A DNA stretch of 64,000 bases from Halomonas litopenaei (GTDB lineage Bacteria > Pseudomonadota > Gammaproteobacteria > Pseudomonadales > Halomonadaceae): contig NZ_PXNS01000006.1 of assembly GCF_003045775.1 (NCBI RefSeq), positions 248,001 through 312,000 of the forward strand, in the 5' to 3' direction. The notes under the pieces were generated by a model. It was not told the origin of the DNA. It made no database searches and saw nothing but the letters and a program-made list of their open reading frames with translations. Of the stretch, positions 21,066-30,999 are shown piece by piece (position 1 is the stretch's first letter; the number at the start of each line of letters is the position of its first letter). Position numbers and translations under genes: made by a program.

Positions 21066-21962
21066 ATGGAATTCCCCTACCTCGACCAGCTGGTCGGCAA
21101 GACCCCGCTGGTCCGCCTCAAGCGCATCGGCGCCGGGCGCAACAATGTGCTGCTGGCAAAGCTCGAGGGTGACAATCCGGCGGGCTCGGTCAAGGATCGG
21201 CCGGCCCTGTCGATGTTCGACGAGGCCGAAAAGCGCGGCGAGATCGCCCCCGGCGACACCCTGATCGAGGCAACGTCCGGCAATACCGGCATCGCCCTGG
21301 CCATGGTCGCGGCGATGAAGGGCTATCGCATGGTGCTGATCATGCCTGAGAACGCCTCCAGCGAGCGCAAGCAGGCCATGGCGGCCTACGGTGCCAGGCT
21401 GATCGAGGTCAGCAAGGAAGGCGGCATGGAAGAGGCCCGGGACCTGGCCGATACCATGGTCGCCCGAGGCGAGGGCAAGTCGCTGGACCAGTTCGCCAAT
21501 CCCGACAACCCGCTGGGTCACTATCGCACCACCGGCCCCGAGCTGTGGCAGCAGACCGACGGTCGGATCACCCACTTCGTCAGCTCCATGGGGACCACCG
21601 GCACCATCATGGGGGTGTCGCGTTACCTGAAGGAGCAGCGCGGCGACATCGAGATCATCGGCCTGCAGCCCGAGGACGGCGCCAGCATCGCCGGGATTCG
21701 TCGCTGGCCCGAGGCCTACCTGCCGAAGATCTTCGAACCCCAGCGGGTCGATCGGGTACTGGACATCGGCCAGTACGAGGCCGAAGAGCACATGCGCCGA
21801 CTGGCCCGGGAAGAAGGAATCCTGGCGGGGGTGTCCTCGGGAGGCGCCCTGGCCGGGGCGCTCAGGGTGGCCGAAGAGGTCGAGAACGCGGTGATCGTGT
21901 TCATCGTCTGCGACCGGGGGGACCGTTATCTCTCCACCGGTCTGCTGGCGCCGGAGTCCTGA
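21066..21962 (+). CDS. cysM: Cysteine synthase B (O-acetylserine sulfhydrylase)
   Basis: 298 residues. PLP enzyme making cysteine from O-acetylserine and sulfide or thiosulfate. PLP-binding Lys43 in NPAGSVKDRPA; the substrate loop EATSGNTGIAL; the phosphate-binding Gly loop SSMGTTGTIMG. The PENASSERK segment and the short length favour CysM over CysK. AAGGAAAG ribosome binding site. Its stop is two bases from the GTG start of rlmD; the two are co-located in Pseudomonas as well. Confidence 0.94.
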   Translation: MEFPYLDQLVGKTPLVRLKRIGAGRNNVLLAKLEGDNPAGSVKDRPALSMFDEAEKRGEIAPGDTLIEATSGNTGIALAMVAAMKGYRMVLIMPENASSERKQAMAAYGARLIEVSKEGGMEEARDLADTMVARGEGKSLDQFANPDNPLGHYRTTGPELWQQTDGRITHFVSSMGTTGTIMGVSRYLKEQRGDIEIIGLQPEDGASIAGIRRWPEAYLPKIFEPQRVDRVLDIGQYEAEEHMRRLAREEGILAGVSSGGALAGALRVAEEVENAVIVFIVCDRGDRYLSTGLLAPES

Positions 21963-21963
21963 G

Positions 21964-23418
21964 GTGGCTGGACTGGGAAAACGCCGTCCGCCGCGTCAGC
22001 GCTCCGGTGTCTCGGGGCTTGCTCACAAGCGCCCGTCGGACACTCGCCGGGCCTACCAGACCGACACGTCCGATGAGCTGCCCGACGTGCTCGAGATTCA
22101 GGGGCTGTCCCACGATGGCCGCGGGATTGCCCGTTCGCCCGCCGGCAAGACCCTGTTTGTCGAGGGGGCCTTGCCCGGCGAGCGGGTCAGGGTGGCGGTG
22201 CATCGCACCCGCAAGCGCTACGACGAGGCCCACCTGCGTGAGCTGATCGAGGCCGCGCCGACCCGGGTGACGCCGCCCTGTCCCTACATCGAGCGCTGTG
22301 GCGGCTGTGATCTGCAGCATCTGGAACTCGACGCCCAGCGTCGTCACAAGGCCGTCGTACTGTCGGAGCTGCTAGCCCGTCAGGGCGTCGAGGTCGACCT
22401 CGAACGCATCGAGGTGCTGGCCAGTGATGACGTCGCCTATCGCCGCCGTGCGCGCCTGGGCGTCAGGGTCGATGCCGACGGCGGCATCCATCTGGGCTTT
22501 CGCGCCAGGCGCAGTCACCGGCTGGTATCGGTGGAGAGCTGCACCGTTCTGGTGCCGGAGCTGTCGTCGCTGCTGGCACCGTTGCACCAGCAGCTGGCGA
22601 GCCTCGAGGCGCCACGCCAGGTCGGCCATCTGGAACTGCTGGCCAGCGACGGCCAGGTGACCCTGGTGATCCGCCAACTGCGCGAGCAACCCGCGGACCT
22701 GGCTCGCTGGCGTGCATGGGCCGATGAGCGAGGCATCGCCGTCGGCGTGCTGGCAGGCCGTGAACAGGTGCGCTTCGAGTGGCTGGTGACCCCGCCCCGA
22801 GGACTCCAGGTGACGGTCCCGTCGGCGCGTGGCCCGCTCAGCCTCGGCGTCGGACCGAGCGACTTCCTGCAGGCCAACGCCCAGGTCAACCAGCGCATGA
22901 TCGAGACCGCGCTGGATTGGCTGGGGACACCTCGCCGGGTCGATGAACCCCTGCTGGATCTGTTCGCCGGGATCGGCAATTTCAGCCTGCCGCTGGCGGC
23001 GTCGGGCTACGCGGTGAGCGCGGTGGAAGGCTCGCCGGAGATGACCTCACGCCTGGCCGACAACGCCGCGGGCGCGGATCTGGACGTCGCTGCCCTCCAG
23101 GGCAACCTGCATGACGAAGGGCAGGTGGCGAGGCTGTTGCGTACCCATGATGCCGAGGTGGTGGTACTGGACCCACCAAGGGAAGGGGCCGAGGCGCTGT
23201 GCCGGGCACTGGCCAAAAGTACGGTGTCCCGGGTCTTGTATATTGCCTGTGATCCCGCCACGCTTTCTCGCGATGCGGCACACTTGTTGCAGGGAGGTTA
23301 TCGTCTGCAACGGGTCGCCATGGCGGACATGTTCGTGCACACCTCGCACCTCGAGTCGATGGTACTGTTCGAACGCCAGGGGCCGTCGCCACGCCAAGGA
23401 GTCAGGAAAGATGGTTAA
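21964..23418 (+). CDS. rlmD: 23S rRNA (uracil-1939-C5)-methyltransferase RlmD
   Basis: 484 residues. Iron-sulfur SAM-dependent methyltransferase modifying U1939. A basic N-terminal tail is followed by a TRAM domain (about 38-96), the [4Fe-4S] ligands Cys106, Cys112, Cys115 and Cys193, the SAM-binding fold (LLDLFAGIGNFSLPLA, 331-345), VLDPPREGA, and catalytic Cys429 in YIACDPATLSRD. The GTG at 21964 begins right after the cysM stop. The 3' end overlaps relA by eight bases. Confidence 0.94.
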   Translation: MAGLGKRRPPRQRSGVSGLAHKRPSDTRRAYQTDTSDELPDVLEIQGLSHDGRGIARSPAGKTLFVEGALPGERVRVAVHRTRKRYDEAHLRELIEAAPTRVTPPCPYIERCGGCDLQHLELDAQRRHKAVVLSELLARQGVEVDLERIEVLASDDVAYRRRARLGVRVDADGGIHLGFRARRSHRLVSVESCTVLVPELSSLLAPLHQQLASLEAPRQVGHLELLASDGQVTLVIRQLREQPADLARWRAWADERGIAVGVLAGREQVRFEWLVTPPRGLQVTVPSARGPLSLGVGPSDFLQANAQVNQRMIETALDWLGTPRRVDEPLLDLFAGIGNFSLPLAASGYAVSAVEGSPEMTSRLADNAAGADLDVAALQGNLHDEGQVARLLRTHDAEVVVLDPPREGAEALCRALAKSTVSRVLYIACDPATLSRDAAHLLQGGYRLQRVAMADMFVHTSHLESMVLFERQGPSPRQGVRKDG

Positions 23419-25669
23419 AGTGCGGGAAGACCAGCCGTTGACCGCGGATGGTCGGGTCGATATCGATCAGTGGGTCGCGCGGCTGCAGGACGACGTCAAG
23501 CTGGCCGACGCTGATGAACTGGTCGAGGCCTGCCAGCTGGCGCAGTCGCTGGAGCAGGCCTCCGAGCGGCCCCACAAGTCCTGGTTGAAGGACGGCTCGA
23601 GCTTTCGCATGGGCCTCGAGATGGCCGATATCCTCGGTGAGCTGCGCCTGGATCAGACCGCCATCGAAGCCGCCGTGCTGTATCGCGCGGTGCGTGAGAA
23701 CCTGATCAAGCCCGAGCAAGTGGCCAAACGTTTCGGCCGCGAGGTGGCGAGCCTGATCGAAGGCGTGCTGCAGATGGCCGCGATCAGCAATACCCAGGCC
23801 ACCACTGCCGGCCTGCAGCAGCAGGATCAGCAGGACAACCTGCGCAAGATGCTGGTCAACATGATCGACGACGTCAGGGTGGCGTTGATCAAGATCGCCG
23901 AGCGCACCTGCGCCCTGCGCCAGGTCCGCGATGCCCCGCGCGAGAAGCAGGTGCGGGTCGCCCGCGAAGTGTTCGACATCTATGCCCCGCTGGCCCACCG
24001 CCTGGGCATCGGCCACCTCAAGTGGGAGCTCGAGGACCTGTCCTTCCGCTACCTCCACGAGGACGACTACAAGACCGTCGCCCGGCAGCTGGCCGAGAAG
24101 CGACTGGATCGTGATCGCTACATCCAGGAGGTGGTGGAGACCCTGAAGTCGCTGATGTCGGCCCAGGGCATCCACCAGTTCCAGGTGGACGGTCGGGCCA
24201 AGCACATCTTCTCTATCTGGCGAAAGATGAAGCGCAAGCGCATCGACTTCTCCCAGGTTCATGACGTACGCGCGGTGCGCATCCTGGTGCCCACGGTGCA
24301 GGATTGCTACACCATGCTCGGCATCGTCCACTCGCGCTGGCACACCGTGCCCGACGAGTTCGACGACTACATCGCCAACCCCAAGAAGAATGGCTACCAG
24401 TCCCTGCATACGGCGGTCATCGGCCCCGAGAACAAGGTGCTGGAAATCCAGATCCGCACCTTCGCCATGCATGAAGAGGCCGAACTTGGGGTCTGCGCCC
24501 ACTGGCGCTACAAGGGCCACGATACCAATGCCCGCAGCGACAGCTACGAGGAAAAGATCGCCTGGTTGCGTCAGGTGCTCGAGTGGCACGAGGAGATCGG
24601 CGAATTCGGCGACCTGCGCGAGGGCCTGACCAGCGACGTGGCGCCGGATCGCATCTATGTGTTCACCCCGGACGGTCACGTCATCGACCTGCCCAGGGTC
24701 GCCACCCCCATCGACTTCGCCTACCGCGTGCACACCGAGGTGGGCCACCGCTGTCGCGGCGCCAAGGTCAACGGTCGCATCGTGCCGCTGACCTACAAGC
24801 TCAAGACCGGTCAGCAGGTCGAGATCCTGACCGCCAACAAGAGCGCCCCGAGCCGTGACTGGCTCAACCCCAACCTGGGTTTCGTGCGCACCTCCCGGGC
24901 CAGGGCCAAGATCCAGTCCTGGTTCAAGCACCAGGCGCGTGACCAGAACCTGGAAGAGGGCAAGGCGCTGTTCGAGCGCGAGATGAAGCGTCTCGACGTC
25001 CACGACATGGACCTCGCCACCCTGGCCCAGAAGGTCAACTACGCCAATGCCGACGACATGTACGCCGCGCTTGGCGCCGGCGACCTGCGTATCGGTCAGG
25101 TGCTGCACCAGGCCCAGCAGCTGTTCGGCGACAGCGACGAGCAGGAGCACCTCGACCGGTTGCTGGCCAAGCCGCGTCAGAAGCCGGCCAAGACCCCGGA
25201 CGGCGAGATCACCGTGCTGGGCGTCGGCAACCTCAAGACCAACATGGCCAACTGCTGTCATCCGGTCCCCGGCGAGCCGATCGTCGGCTTCATCACCCAG
25301 GGCCGTGGCGTGTCGATCCATCGCCAGGACTGCCCCAACATCCTGCAGCTTAGGGTCGACGAACCCCAGCGGGTGATCGAGGTGGAGTGGGGCGAGCGCT
25401 CCAGCAGCCAGTACCCGGTGGATATCGAGATCCAGGCCTGGGACCGCTCCGGCCTGCTGCGTGACGTCACCGCCGTGCTCGGCCAGGACAAGGTCAACGT
25501 GCTCTCGGTCAATACCCTGACCAACACCGACGACGGCATCGCGCGCATCTCGATCACCGCCGAGGTGGACGGCCTGGAGACCCTGGGCCGGCTGTTCTCC
25601 CGCATCCAGCAGTTGCCCAATATCATCGAGGTCAAGCGCAAGCGCGGTCAGGGAGGGCGTCGCACATGA
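23411..25669 (+). CDS. relA: GTP pyrophosphokinase RelA
   Basis: 752 residues. Makes (p)ppGpp on ribosomes stalled by uncharged tRNA. The N-terminal HD-hydrolase-like domain lacks the HD/ED residues, as in true RelA rather than SpoT (AVLYRAVRENLI region). Synthetase core with FDDYIANPKKNGYQSLHT (about 317-335) and EIQIRTFAMHEEAE; TGS domain (about 410-475); conserved Cys region (ANCCHPVPGEPI); ACT domain (about 667-743). ATG at 23411 follows GTCAGGAAAG. The mazG start overlaps its stop by ATGA, as in E. coli, where relA and mazG are also linked. Confidence 0.96.
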   Translation: MVKVREDQPLTADGRVDIDQWVARLQDDVKLADADELVEACQLAQSLEQASERPHKSWLKDGSSFRMGLEMADILGELRLDQTAIEAAVLYRAVRENLIKPEQVAKRFGREVASLIEGVLQMAAISNTQATTAGLQQQDQQDNLRKMLVNMIDDVRVALIKIAERTCALRQVRDAPREKQVRVAREVFDIYAPLAHRLGIGHLKWELEDLSFRYLHEDDYKTVARQLAEKRLDRDRYIQEVVETLKSLMSAQGIHQFQVDGRAKHIFSIWRKMKRKRIDFSQVHDVRAVRILVPTVQDCYTMLGIVHSRWHTVPDEFDDYIANPKKNGYQSLHTAVIGPENKVLEIQIRTFAMHEEAELGVCAHWRYKGHDTNARSDSYEEKIAWLRQVLEWHEEIGEFGDLREGLTSDVAPDRIYVFTPDGHVIDLPRVATPIDFAYRVHTEVGHRCRGAKVNGRIVPLTYKLKTGQQVEILTANKSAPSRDWLNPNLGFVRTSRARAKIQSWFKHQARDQNLEEGKALFEREMKRLDVHDMDLATLAQKVNYANADDMYAALGAGDLRIGQVLHQAQQLFGDSDEQEHLDRLLAKPRQKPAKTPDGEITVLGVGNLKTNMANCCHPVPGEPIVGFITQGRGVSIHRQDCPNILQLRVDEPQRVIEVEWGERSSSQYPVDIEIQAWDRSGLLRDVTAVLGQDKVNVLSVNTLTNTDDGIARISITAEVDGLETLGRLFSRIQQLPNIIEVKRKRGQGGRRT

Positions 25670-26547
25670 GCCGGCGCTATTCCATCGATGACCTGCTGAC
25701 CCTGATGGCGGTGCTGCGGGACCCCCAGCAGGGCTGCCCCTGGGACGTCAAGCAGCACTGGGACACCATCGTCCCCCACACCCTCGAGGAAGCCTACGAG
25801 GTCGCCGACGCCATCGAGCGACGCGCCTTCGACGAGCTGCCGGGGGAGCTCGGCGACCTGTTGTTCCAGGTAGTCTACTACAGCCAGTTCGGCAGCGAGG
25901 AAGGGCGTTTCGATTTCCATGACGTGGTGCACACGCTGACCGACAAGATGCTGCGTCGCCATCCCCACGTGTTTCCCGACGGCACCCTTGAATCCCGCCG
26001 CCAGGGCGTCAGTGCCGCCGAGGTCGAGACCCGTCAGGTCCACTCCCGCTGGGAGGCGCTCAAGGCCGAGGAACGGGAAGGACGCAGCGGCCCGCAGCAG
26101 GGCGAGGCCGAAGCGGTGGTTTCTGTCTCGGCGCTGGATGACGTGCCGCGGACCCTGCCGGCGCTTAGTCGCGCCGCCAAGCTGTCCAAGCGCGCGGCCC
26201 GGGTGGGCTTCGACTGGCCGGACACCGACGGGGTGCTCGACAAGCTCGAAGAGGAGCTGGGCGAGATTCGCGAGGCGCTCTCGGCCGGGGATCGCGACCA
26301 CGCCGCCACCGAGGTGGGCGACCTGCTGTTCGCCACCGTCAATCTGGCGCGCACCCTGGGCGTCGACCCGGAAGCCTGCTTGAGAGGCACCAATCAGCGC
26401 TTCGAGAGCCGCTTTCGCCATATGGAGCGGTCCCTGGATGCCCAGGGCACGCCGCTCGGCCGGGCCTCGCTGGAGCGCATGGAAGAGCACTGGCAGCAGG
26501 CCAAGCGTGCCGAACGCGCCGAGCCGTCCGATCCGACCATGGACTGA
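25666..26547 (+). CDS. mazG: Nucleoside triphosphate pyrophosphohydrolase MazG
   Basis: 293 residues. Hydrolyses NTPs to NMP and pyrophosphate; in E. coli it limits ppGpp accumulation. Two tandem MazG repeats: first with CPWD, HTLEEAYEVADAI (39-50) and ELPGELGDLLFQVV; second with LEEELGEIREAL and ATEVGDLLFATVNLAR. The C-terminal tail is longer than in E. coli (263 residues) and charged. Coupled to relA by a 4-base overlap. Confidence 0.95.
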   Translation: MSRRYSIDDLLTLMAVLRDPQQGCPWDVKQHWDTIVPHTLEEAYEVADAIERRAFDELPGELGDLLFQVVYYSQFGSEEGRFDFHDVVHTLTDKMLRRHPHVFPDGTLESRRQGVSAAEVETRQVHSRWEALKAEEREGRSGPQQGEAEAVVSVSALDDVPRTLPALSRAAKLSKRAARVGFDWPDTDGVLDKLEEELGEIREALSAGDRDHAATEVGDLLFATVNLARTLGVDPEACLRGTNQRFESRFRHMERSLDAQGTPLGRASLERMEEHWQQAKRAERAEPSDPTMD

Positions 26548-26627
26548 CGAGGCCGGCCAGACCCTATCGATAGCAAGGCGGGGCCGCACGCTCGGGACCC
26601 GCTGGACACCACACCCAAGGAGACCCC

Positions 26628-29276
26628 ATGAGCCACGATCTGCACGAATCCTTGCGCGATAACGTCCGCATCCTCGGCGACAGCCTGGGACGCACCATCG
26701 CCGATGATCTCGGACCCGAGTTCGTGTCACGCATCGAGACGATTCGCGGACTGGCCAAGCGGGGCCGCCAGGGCGAAGAGGCCGGCCAGCAGGAGCTGAT
26801 CGAGTACCTGCGCCGGCTGCCGGAGAAGGACCTGCTGCCGGTGACCCGGGCGTTCAACCAGTTCCTCAACCTGGCCAACATCGCCGAGCAGCACTACCGT
26901 GCCCGCTTTCGTCGGGTCGAGGACTACAAGCCGGGGATGCAGCCGGTGCTCGGTGAGCTGCTCGAGCGCGCCCGGCGCGAGGGCCACTCGTCGCGCACCC
27001 TGGTCGAGACGCTGGCCAACATGCGCGTCGAGCTGGTGCTGACCGCCCATCCCACCGAGGTCATCCGGCGCACCCTGATCCAGAAGTACGACGCCATCGA
27101 TGACTGCCTCAGCGCCATCGAGTCCTCCAGCGAGTACCCCGAGCGTGCGGCCCGGGCCAAGGGGCGGCTCGAGGAGCTGATCAGTCAGGCCTGGCACACC
27201 GACGAGATCCGACACGACCGGCCGACCCCGGTGGACGAGGCCAAGTGGGGCTTTGCGGTGATCGAGAATTCACTGTGGCAGGCGGTGCCGGACTTCCACC
27301 GGGACCTGGATAACCTGCTGCTGGAAAGCGCCGGCGAGCGTCTGCCGCTGGACGCCGCGCCGCTGCGTTTCGCTTCCTGGATGGGCGGCGATCGCGACGG
27401 CAACCCCAACGTCACCGCCCGGGTCACCCGGGAGGTGCTGCTGCTGGGCCGCTGGATGGCGGCGGACCTGTACCTGCGGGATCTCGAGCAGCTCAAGATC
27501 GAATTGTCCATGTGGAGCACCAACAGTGCCCTGCGTGCCGAGGTCGGCAACGTCGCCGAGCCCTATCGCGAGCTGCTCAAGCGTCTGGTGGCGAAGGTCG
27601 AGGCCACCCGCGACTGGGCAAAGGCCGAACTCGACGGCAAGAGCTATGACGGCGGGCCGATCATCGAGACCCGGGACCAGCTCTATGCGCCGCTGCTGGC
27701 CTGCTACCGTTCGCTGTGCGACGTCGGCCTGGACACCATCGCCAACGGTGTGCTGCTCGATACCCTGCGCCGTGTGGCGGTATTCGGCGTCACCCTGACC
27801 AAGCTCGATCTGCGCCAGGAGGCCAGCCGCCATGCCCTGGTGATGGAAGAACTGACCCACGACCTGGGCCTGGGCAACTACCGCGAATGGAGCGAGGAGC
27901 AGCGCCAGGCCTTCCTGCTGGCGGAGCTCGAGTCGACCCGGCCGCTGATCCCGCGGCGTTGGGAGTGCTCCGCCGAGACCCGTGAGACCCTGGACACCTT
28001 CCAGGTGGTCGCCGCCGAGCACGGCGAGGCGCTGGGCACCTACATCATCTCCATGGCCGCGCAGCCTTCGGACGTGCTCACCGTGGCGTTGTTGATGAAG
28101 GAGGTGGGGGGCCGTGTCGGCATGCCCATCGCACCGCTGTTCGAGACCCTGGACGACCTCAATCGCGCCGGCGACGTCATCGATCGGCTGCTGGCGCTGC
28201 CCGGCTACCGCCAGTTCGCCGGTGATAGCCAGGAGGTGATGATCGGTTACTCCGATTCGGCCAAGGACGCCGGCCAGCTGGCGGCGGCCTGGGCCCAGTA
28301 CCGCGCCCAGGAGGCGCTGGTCGATGTCTGTGAAAGCCACGGTGTCGACCTGACCCTGTTCCACGGCCGCGGTGGCACCGTGGGCCGTGGCGGCGGTCCG
28401 TCCCACGCCGCCATCCTGTCCCAGCCCCCAGGCTCGGTGAACGGCAGCCTCAGGGTGACCGAGCAGGGCGAGATGATCCGCTTCAAGTTCGGCCAGCCCG
28501 ATATCGCCCTGCGCTCCATGGAGATCTACGCCTGCGCGGTACTGGAGGCGTCGCTGCTGCCGCCGCCCAAGCCCAAGCCGGCCTGGCGCGACGAGATGGA
28601 CCGCCTGGCCGAGATCGCCCACGGTGCCTATGTCGGTGTGGTTCGCCAGGACCCCGATTTCGTGCCGTACTTCCGTGCGGTCACCCCGGAAGGGGCGCTG
28701 GGCCGCCTGCCGCTGGGCTCACGGCCGACCAAGCGGCGTCAGGACGGCGGCGTCGAGACCCTGCGCGCGATCCCCTGGATCTTCGCCTGGACCCAGATCC
28801 GTCTGATGCTGCCGGCCTGGCTCGGCACCGGCGAGGCCTTCGCCACCCGCCTGGCCGAGCCCGGCGGACTCGAGGTGCTGCAGGAGATGCGCGAGCAGTG
28901 GCCGTTCTTCGGCACCTACCTGGACATGCTCGAGATGCTGCTGGCCAAGGCCGACGTGGAGCTGGCCGCCTACTACGAGCATCGCCTGGTGGACGAGCCG
29001 AGCCTGGAGGCCCTGGGCAACCGCCTGCGCGAGCGTTTCGGCAAGCTCAACGAGGAACTTCTGAAGATCCTCGATCAGCAGGAGCTGCTCGAGAAGACGC
29101 CGCTGATTCGCCAGGCCATCGAGGTGCGCAACCCCTACATCGACCCGCTGCACGGCCTGCAGGCCGAACTGCTGCAGCGTAACCGCGACGCCGACGGCGC
29201 CATCAGCGCGGACCTGTCCCGCGCCCTGATGGTGACCATGGCGGGGATCGCCGCTGGCCTTCGCAACACCGGCTGA
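26628..29276 (+). CDS. ppc: Phosphoenolpyruvate carboxylase
   Basis: 882 residues. Adds bicarbonate to PEP to make oxaloacetate, feeding the TCA cycle. Catalytic signatures: LTAHPTEVIRRT (His near residue 140), GYSDSAKDAG (about 539-548), FHGRGGTVGRGGGP (about 578-591) and the C-terminal RNPYIDPL-like end (VRNPYIDPLH). Full length for the bacterial family. Preceded by CAAGGAG and followed by a GC-rich hairpin, so it ends the cysM-to-ppc series and may have its own promoter in the 80-bp gap. Confidence 0.97.
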   Translation: MSHDLHESLRDNVRILGDSLGRTIADDLGPEFVSRIETIRGLAKRGRQGEEAGQQELIEYLRRLPEKDLLPVTRAFNQFLNLANIAEQHYRARFRRVEDYKPGMQPVLGELLERARREGHSSRTLVETLANMRVELVLTAHPTEVIRRTLIQKYDAIDDCLSAIESSSEYPERAARAKGRLEELISQAWHTDEIRHDRPTPVDEAKWGFAVIENSLWQAVPDFHRDLDNLLLESAGERLPLDAAPLRFASWMGGDRDGNPNVTARVTREVLLLGRWMAADLYLRDLEQLKIELSMWSTNSALRAEVGNVAEPYRELLKRLVAKVEATRDWAKAELDGKSYDGGPIIETRDQLYAPLLACYRSLCDVGLDTIANGVLLDTLRRVAVFGVTLTKLDLRQEASRHALVMEELTHDLGLGNYREWSEEQRQAFLLAELESTRPLIPRRWECSAETRETLDTFQVVAAEHGEALGTYIISMAAQPSDVLTVALLMKEVGGRVGMPIAPLFETLDDLNRAGDVIDRLLALPGYRQFAGDSQEVMIGYSDSAKDAGQLAAAWAQYRAQEALVDVCESHGVDLTLFHGRGGTVGRGGGPSHAAILSQPPGSVNGSLRVTEQGEMIRFKFGQPDIALRSMEIYACAVLEASLLPPPKPKPAWRDEMDRLAEIAHGAYVGVVRQDPDFVPYFRAVTPEGALGRLPLGSRPTKRRQDGGVETLRAIPWIFAWTQIRLMLPAWLGTGEAFATRLAEPGGLEVLQEMREQWPFFGTYLDMLEMLLAKADVELAAYYEHRLVDEPSLEALGNRLRERFGKLNEELLKILDQQELLEKTPLIRQAIEVRNPYIDPLHGLQAELLQRNRDADGAISADLSRALMVTMAGIAAGLRNTG

Positions 29277-29303
29277 CGCCACCGCGAGCGATACCCTGAA
29301 CAC

Positions 29304-29333
29304 CCAGCGCCCGGCCAGATGGCCGGGCGCTGG
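29304..29333 (+). terminator. Hairpin after ppc
   Basis: Perfect 13-bp stem CCAGCGCCCGGCC / GGCCGGGCGCTGG with loop AGAT, 27 bases past the stop. The T run is poor (CGTCTTGGGT). Confidence 0.65.
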
Positions 29334-29403
29334 CGTCTTGGGTGAGCGTATCGGTTGGGTGTGTCGGTCGGGCGTTTCGGGATGTGTTGTGGATGCCGAC
29401 GTT

Positions 29404-30879
29404 TCAGTCGGACGAGCTCGACCGATCGCGCTTGAGCCGTCGCATCAACCAGGACTGGCTGACGCCAAGGCCCTGGGCTGCCTTGCGGGTGCTGCCGGCG
29501 CGGGACAGAGCGTCATCGATGGCCTGGCGTTCGATCTCGGCCAAGCGCTCGGGCAGGGGGCGGGAATCATCCAGTGGCAGCGACAGAGCCCCGTCGCTTG
29601 GGCCGTCGTCTTGCAAGGAGCTCTTGCGCGAGCCGTTGAGGGAAACGCGGTCGGCAAGGCTAGCGGGCACAAGCTCCGGGTGGTCGAGGGCGAGATCGTC
29701 GATGCCGATGGTGTCGTCTTCACAGAACACGCTGAGGCGCTCGAGCAGGTTTTCCAGTTCTCGCACGTTGCCGGGCCAGGAGTGGTGGGTCAGCGCCCTC
29801 AGCGCGTCGCGCTCCAGGGTGATACGGCGCTTGTGGCGGCGGGATATCCTGGCCAGCAGCTGATTGGCCAGACCGGGGATGTCCTCGGCGCGCTCGCGCA
29901 GCGGTGGAATCTCGATGGGCACGATATTGAGTCGGTAGTACAGGTCGGCGCGGAAGCTGCCATCCCGCACCCGGGCGGCCAGGTCGGCGTTGGTGGCGGC
30001 GACGATGCGTACCTCGGCCTTGCGCGGCTTGCCGCCCAGCGGGTGGTACTGACGTTCCTGCAGCAGTTGCAGCAGTTTGGGCTGAAGCGTCAGCGGCAGT
30101 TCGCCTATCTCGTCGAGAAACAGGGTGCCGCCCTCGGCCAGGGCCACGTAGCCGACCCGCCCGTCGCGATGGGCGCCGGTGAAGGCGCCGCTCTCGTGGC
30201 CGAACAGCTCGGCTTCCAATAGGGCCTCGGGGATCGCCGCGCAGTTGACGTGAATCAGCGGCTTGTCAGAGCGCGGGCTGAACTGGTGCAGGCGATTGAC
30301 CAGCCAGCTCTTGCCGACGCCGGTCTCGCCGCTGAGCAGCACCGTGGTGTCACTGGCGGCGGCGCGCTCGAGGCGCTCCAGGCACCGGCGATAGCGCGGG
30401 CTGCGGCTGGACGAGGCGGGACTGGCCTCCGTTGCTACCTGCTCCTGACGGATACGCTTGAGCTGATGCATGACGTGATCGAGCAGCGCCTGGGTGGTGT
30501 CCGGCGAGCGCGAGGCCAGTACGTCGCGGTCCAGGTTGCGGGCCTGGACCAGCACCGCATCGGGTTCACCGGAAGGGTCGCCGCCCAGGTGAAACAGGCT
30601 GCCGTTGACCAGGTAGTCCTTGCCGCGATAACGGTGGACCACGCTGACCGGTCGCCGCTCCTCGATCACGAAGCGGGTGACCGAGGGCGAGAACACACCT
30701 TCCTCCTCGAGCCGGTAGACGTCGCTCTGGTAGAGGTGCTCAGCGCTGGCATCGAGCTGTGACAGGCTCGCCTGGTTGACCCACAGCGGGCGTCCCTTGA
30801 GGTCGGTGATGAAGATGCCGTCCTCGAGGGCGTTGAGGATGGCCAGTAGCTGTCGGGGCATGAGGGGGCCGTGGTTCAT
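29404..30879 (-). CDS. Sigma-54-dependent transcriptional regulator (PAS-AAA-HTH)
   Basis: 491 residues. N-terminal PAS-like sensor (about 9-115: LNALEDGIFITDLKGRPLWVN), AAA+ domain with Walker A GETGVGKS (184-191), intact sigma-54 contact loop GAFTGA (231-236), Walker B LFLDEIGE, and a Fis-type HTH at the end (RKAAQGLGVSQSWLMRRL). It should activate a sigma-54 promoter in response to a small-molecule ligand. It is transcribed after the symporter on the same strand, so the carbamoylase/symporter genes are its likely targets, but I find no convincing GG-N10-GC promoter there. Start chosen at MNHGPLMPRQ with TGGAG upstream. Confidence 0.88.
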   Translation of the reverse strand: MNHGPLMPRQLLAILNALEDGIFITDLKGRPLWVNQASLSQLDASAEHLYQSDVYRLEEEGVFSPSVTRFVIEERRPVSVVHRYRGKDYLVNGSLFHLGGDPSGEPDAVLVQARNLDRDVLASRSPDTTQALLDHVMHQLKRIRQEQVATEASPASSSRSPRYRRCLERLERAAASDTTVLLSGETGVGKSWLVNRLHQFSPRSDKPLIHVNCAAIPEALLEAELFGHESGAFTGAHRDGRVGYVALAEGGTLFLDEIGELPLTLQPKLLQLLQERQYHPLGGKPRKAEVRIVAATNADLAARVRDGSFRADLYYRLNIVPIEIPPLRERAEDIPGLANQLLARISRRHKRRITLERDALRALTHHSWPGNVRELENLLERLSVFCEDDTIGIDDLALDHPELVPASLADRVSLNGSRKSSLQDDGPSDGALSLPLDDSRPLPERLAEIERQAIDDALSRAGSTRKAAQGLGVSQSWLMRRLKRDRSSSSD

Positions 30880-30938
30880 CGAGGCTCCAGGCAGGGTCCA
30901 GAACGTCAATGGTGTGCCGGGAGCGCGTGTTAGTAAAG

Positions 30939-30968
30939 CCAGGCCGGCGCCTCACGGCGCCGGCCTGG
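30939..30968 (-). terminator. Terminator hairpin after the symporter gene
   Basis: Perfect 13-bp stem CCAGGCCGGCGCC / GGCGCCGGCCTGG with loop TCAC (plus-strand reading). On the minus strand it is followed by CTTTACTAAC, modestly T-rich. It separates the symporter from the regulator gene. Confidence 0.6.
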
Positions 30969-30999
30969 TGGATCAGTGACAGCAGCGGTGACGGTGGGC

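Noticed and set aside
29334..29403. Transfer RNA or small RNA genes in gaps
   Set aside because: No cloverleaf or typical tRNA boxes seen in any intergenic region; a covariance-model scan would be needed to exclude small RNAs.
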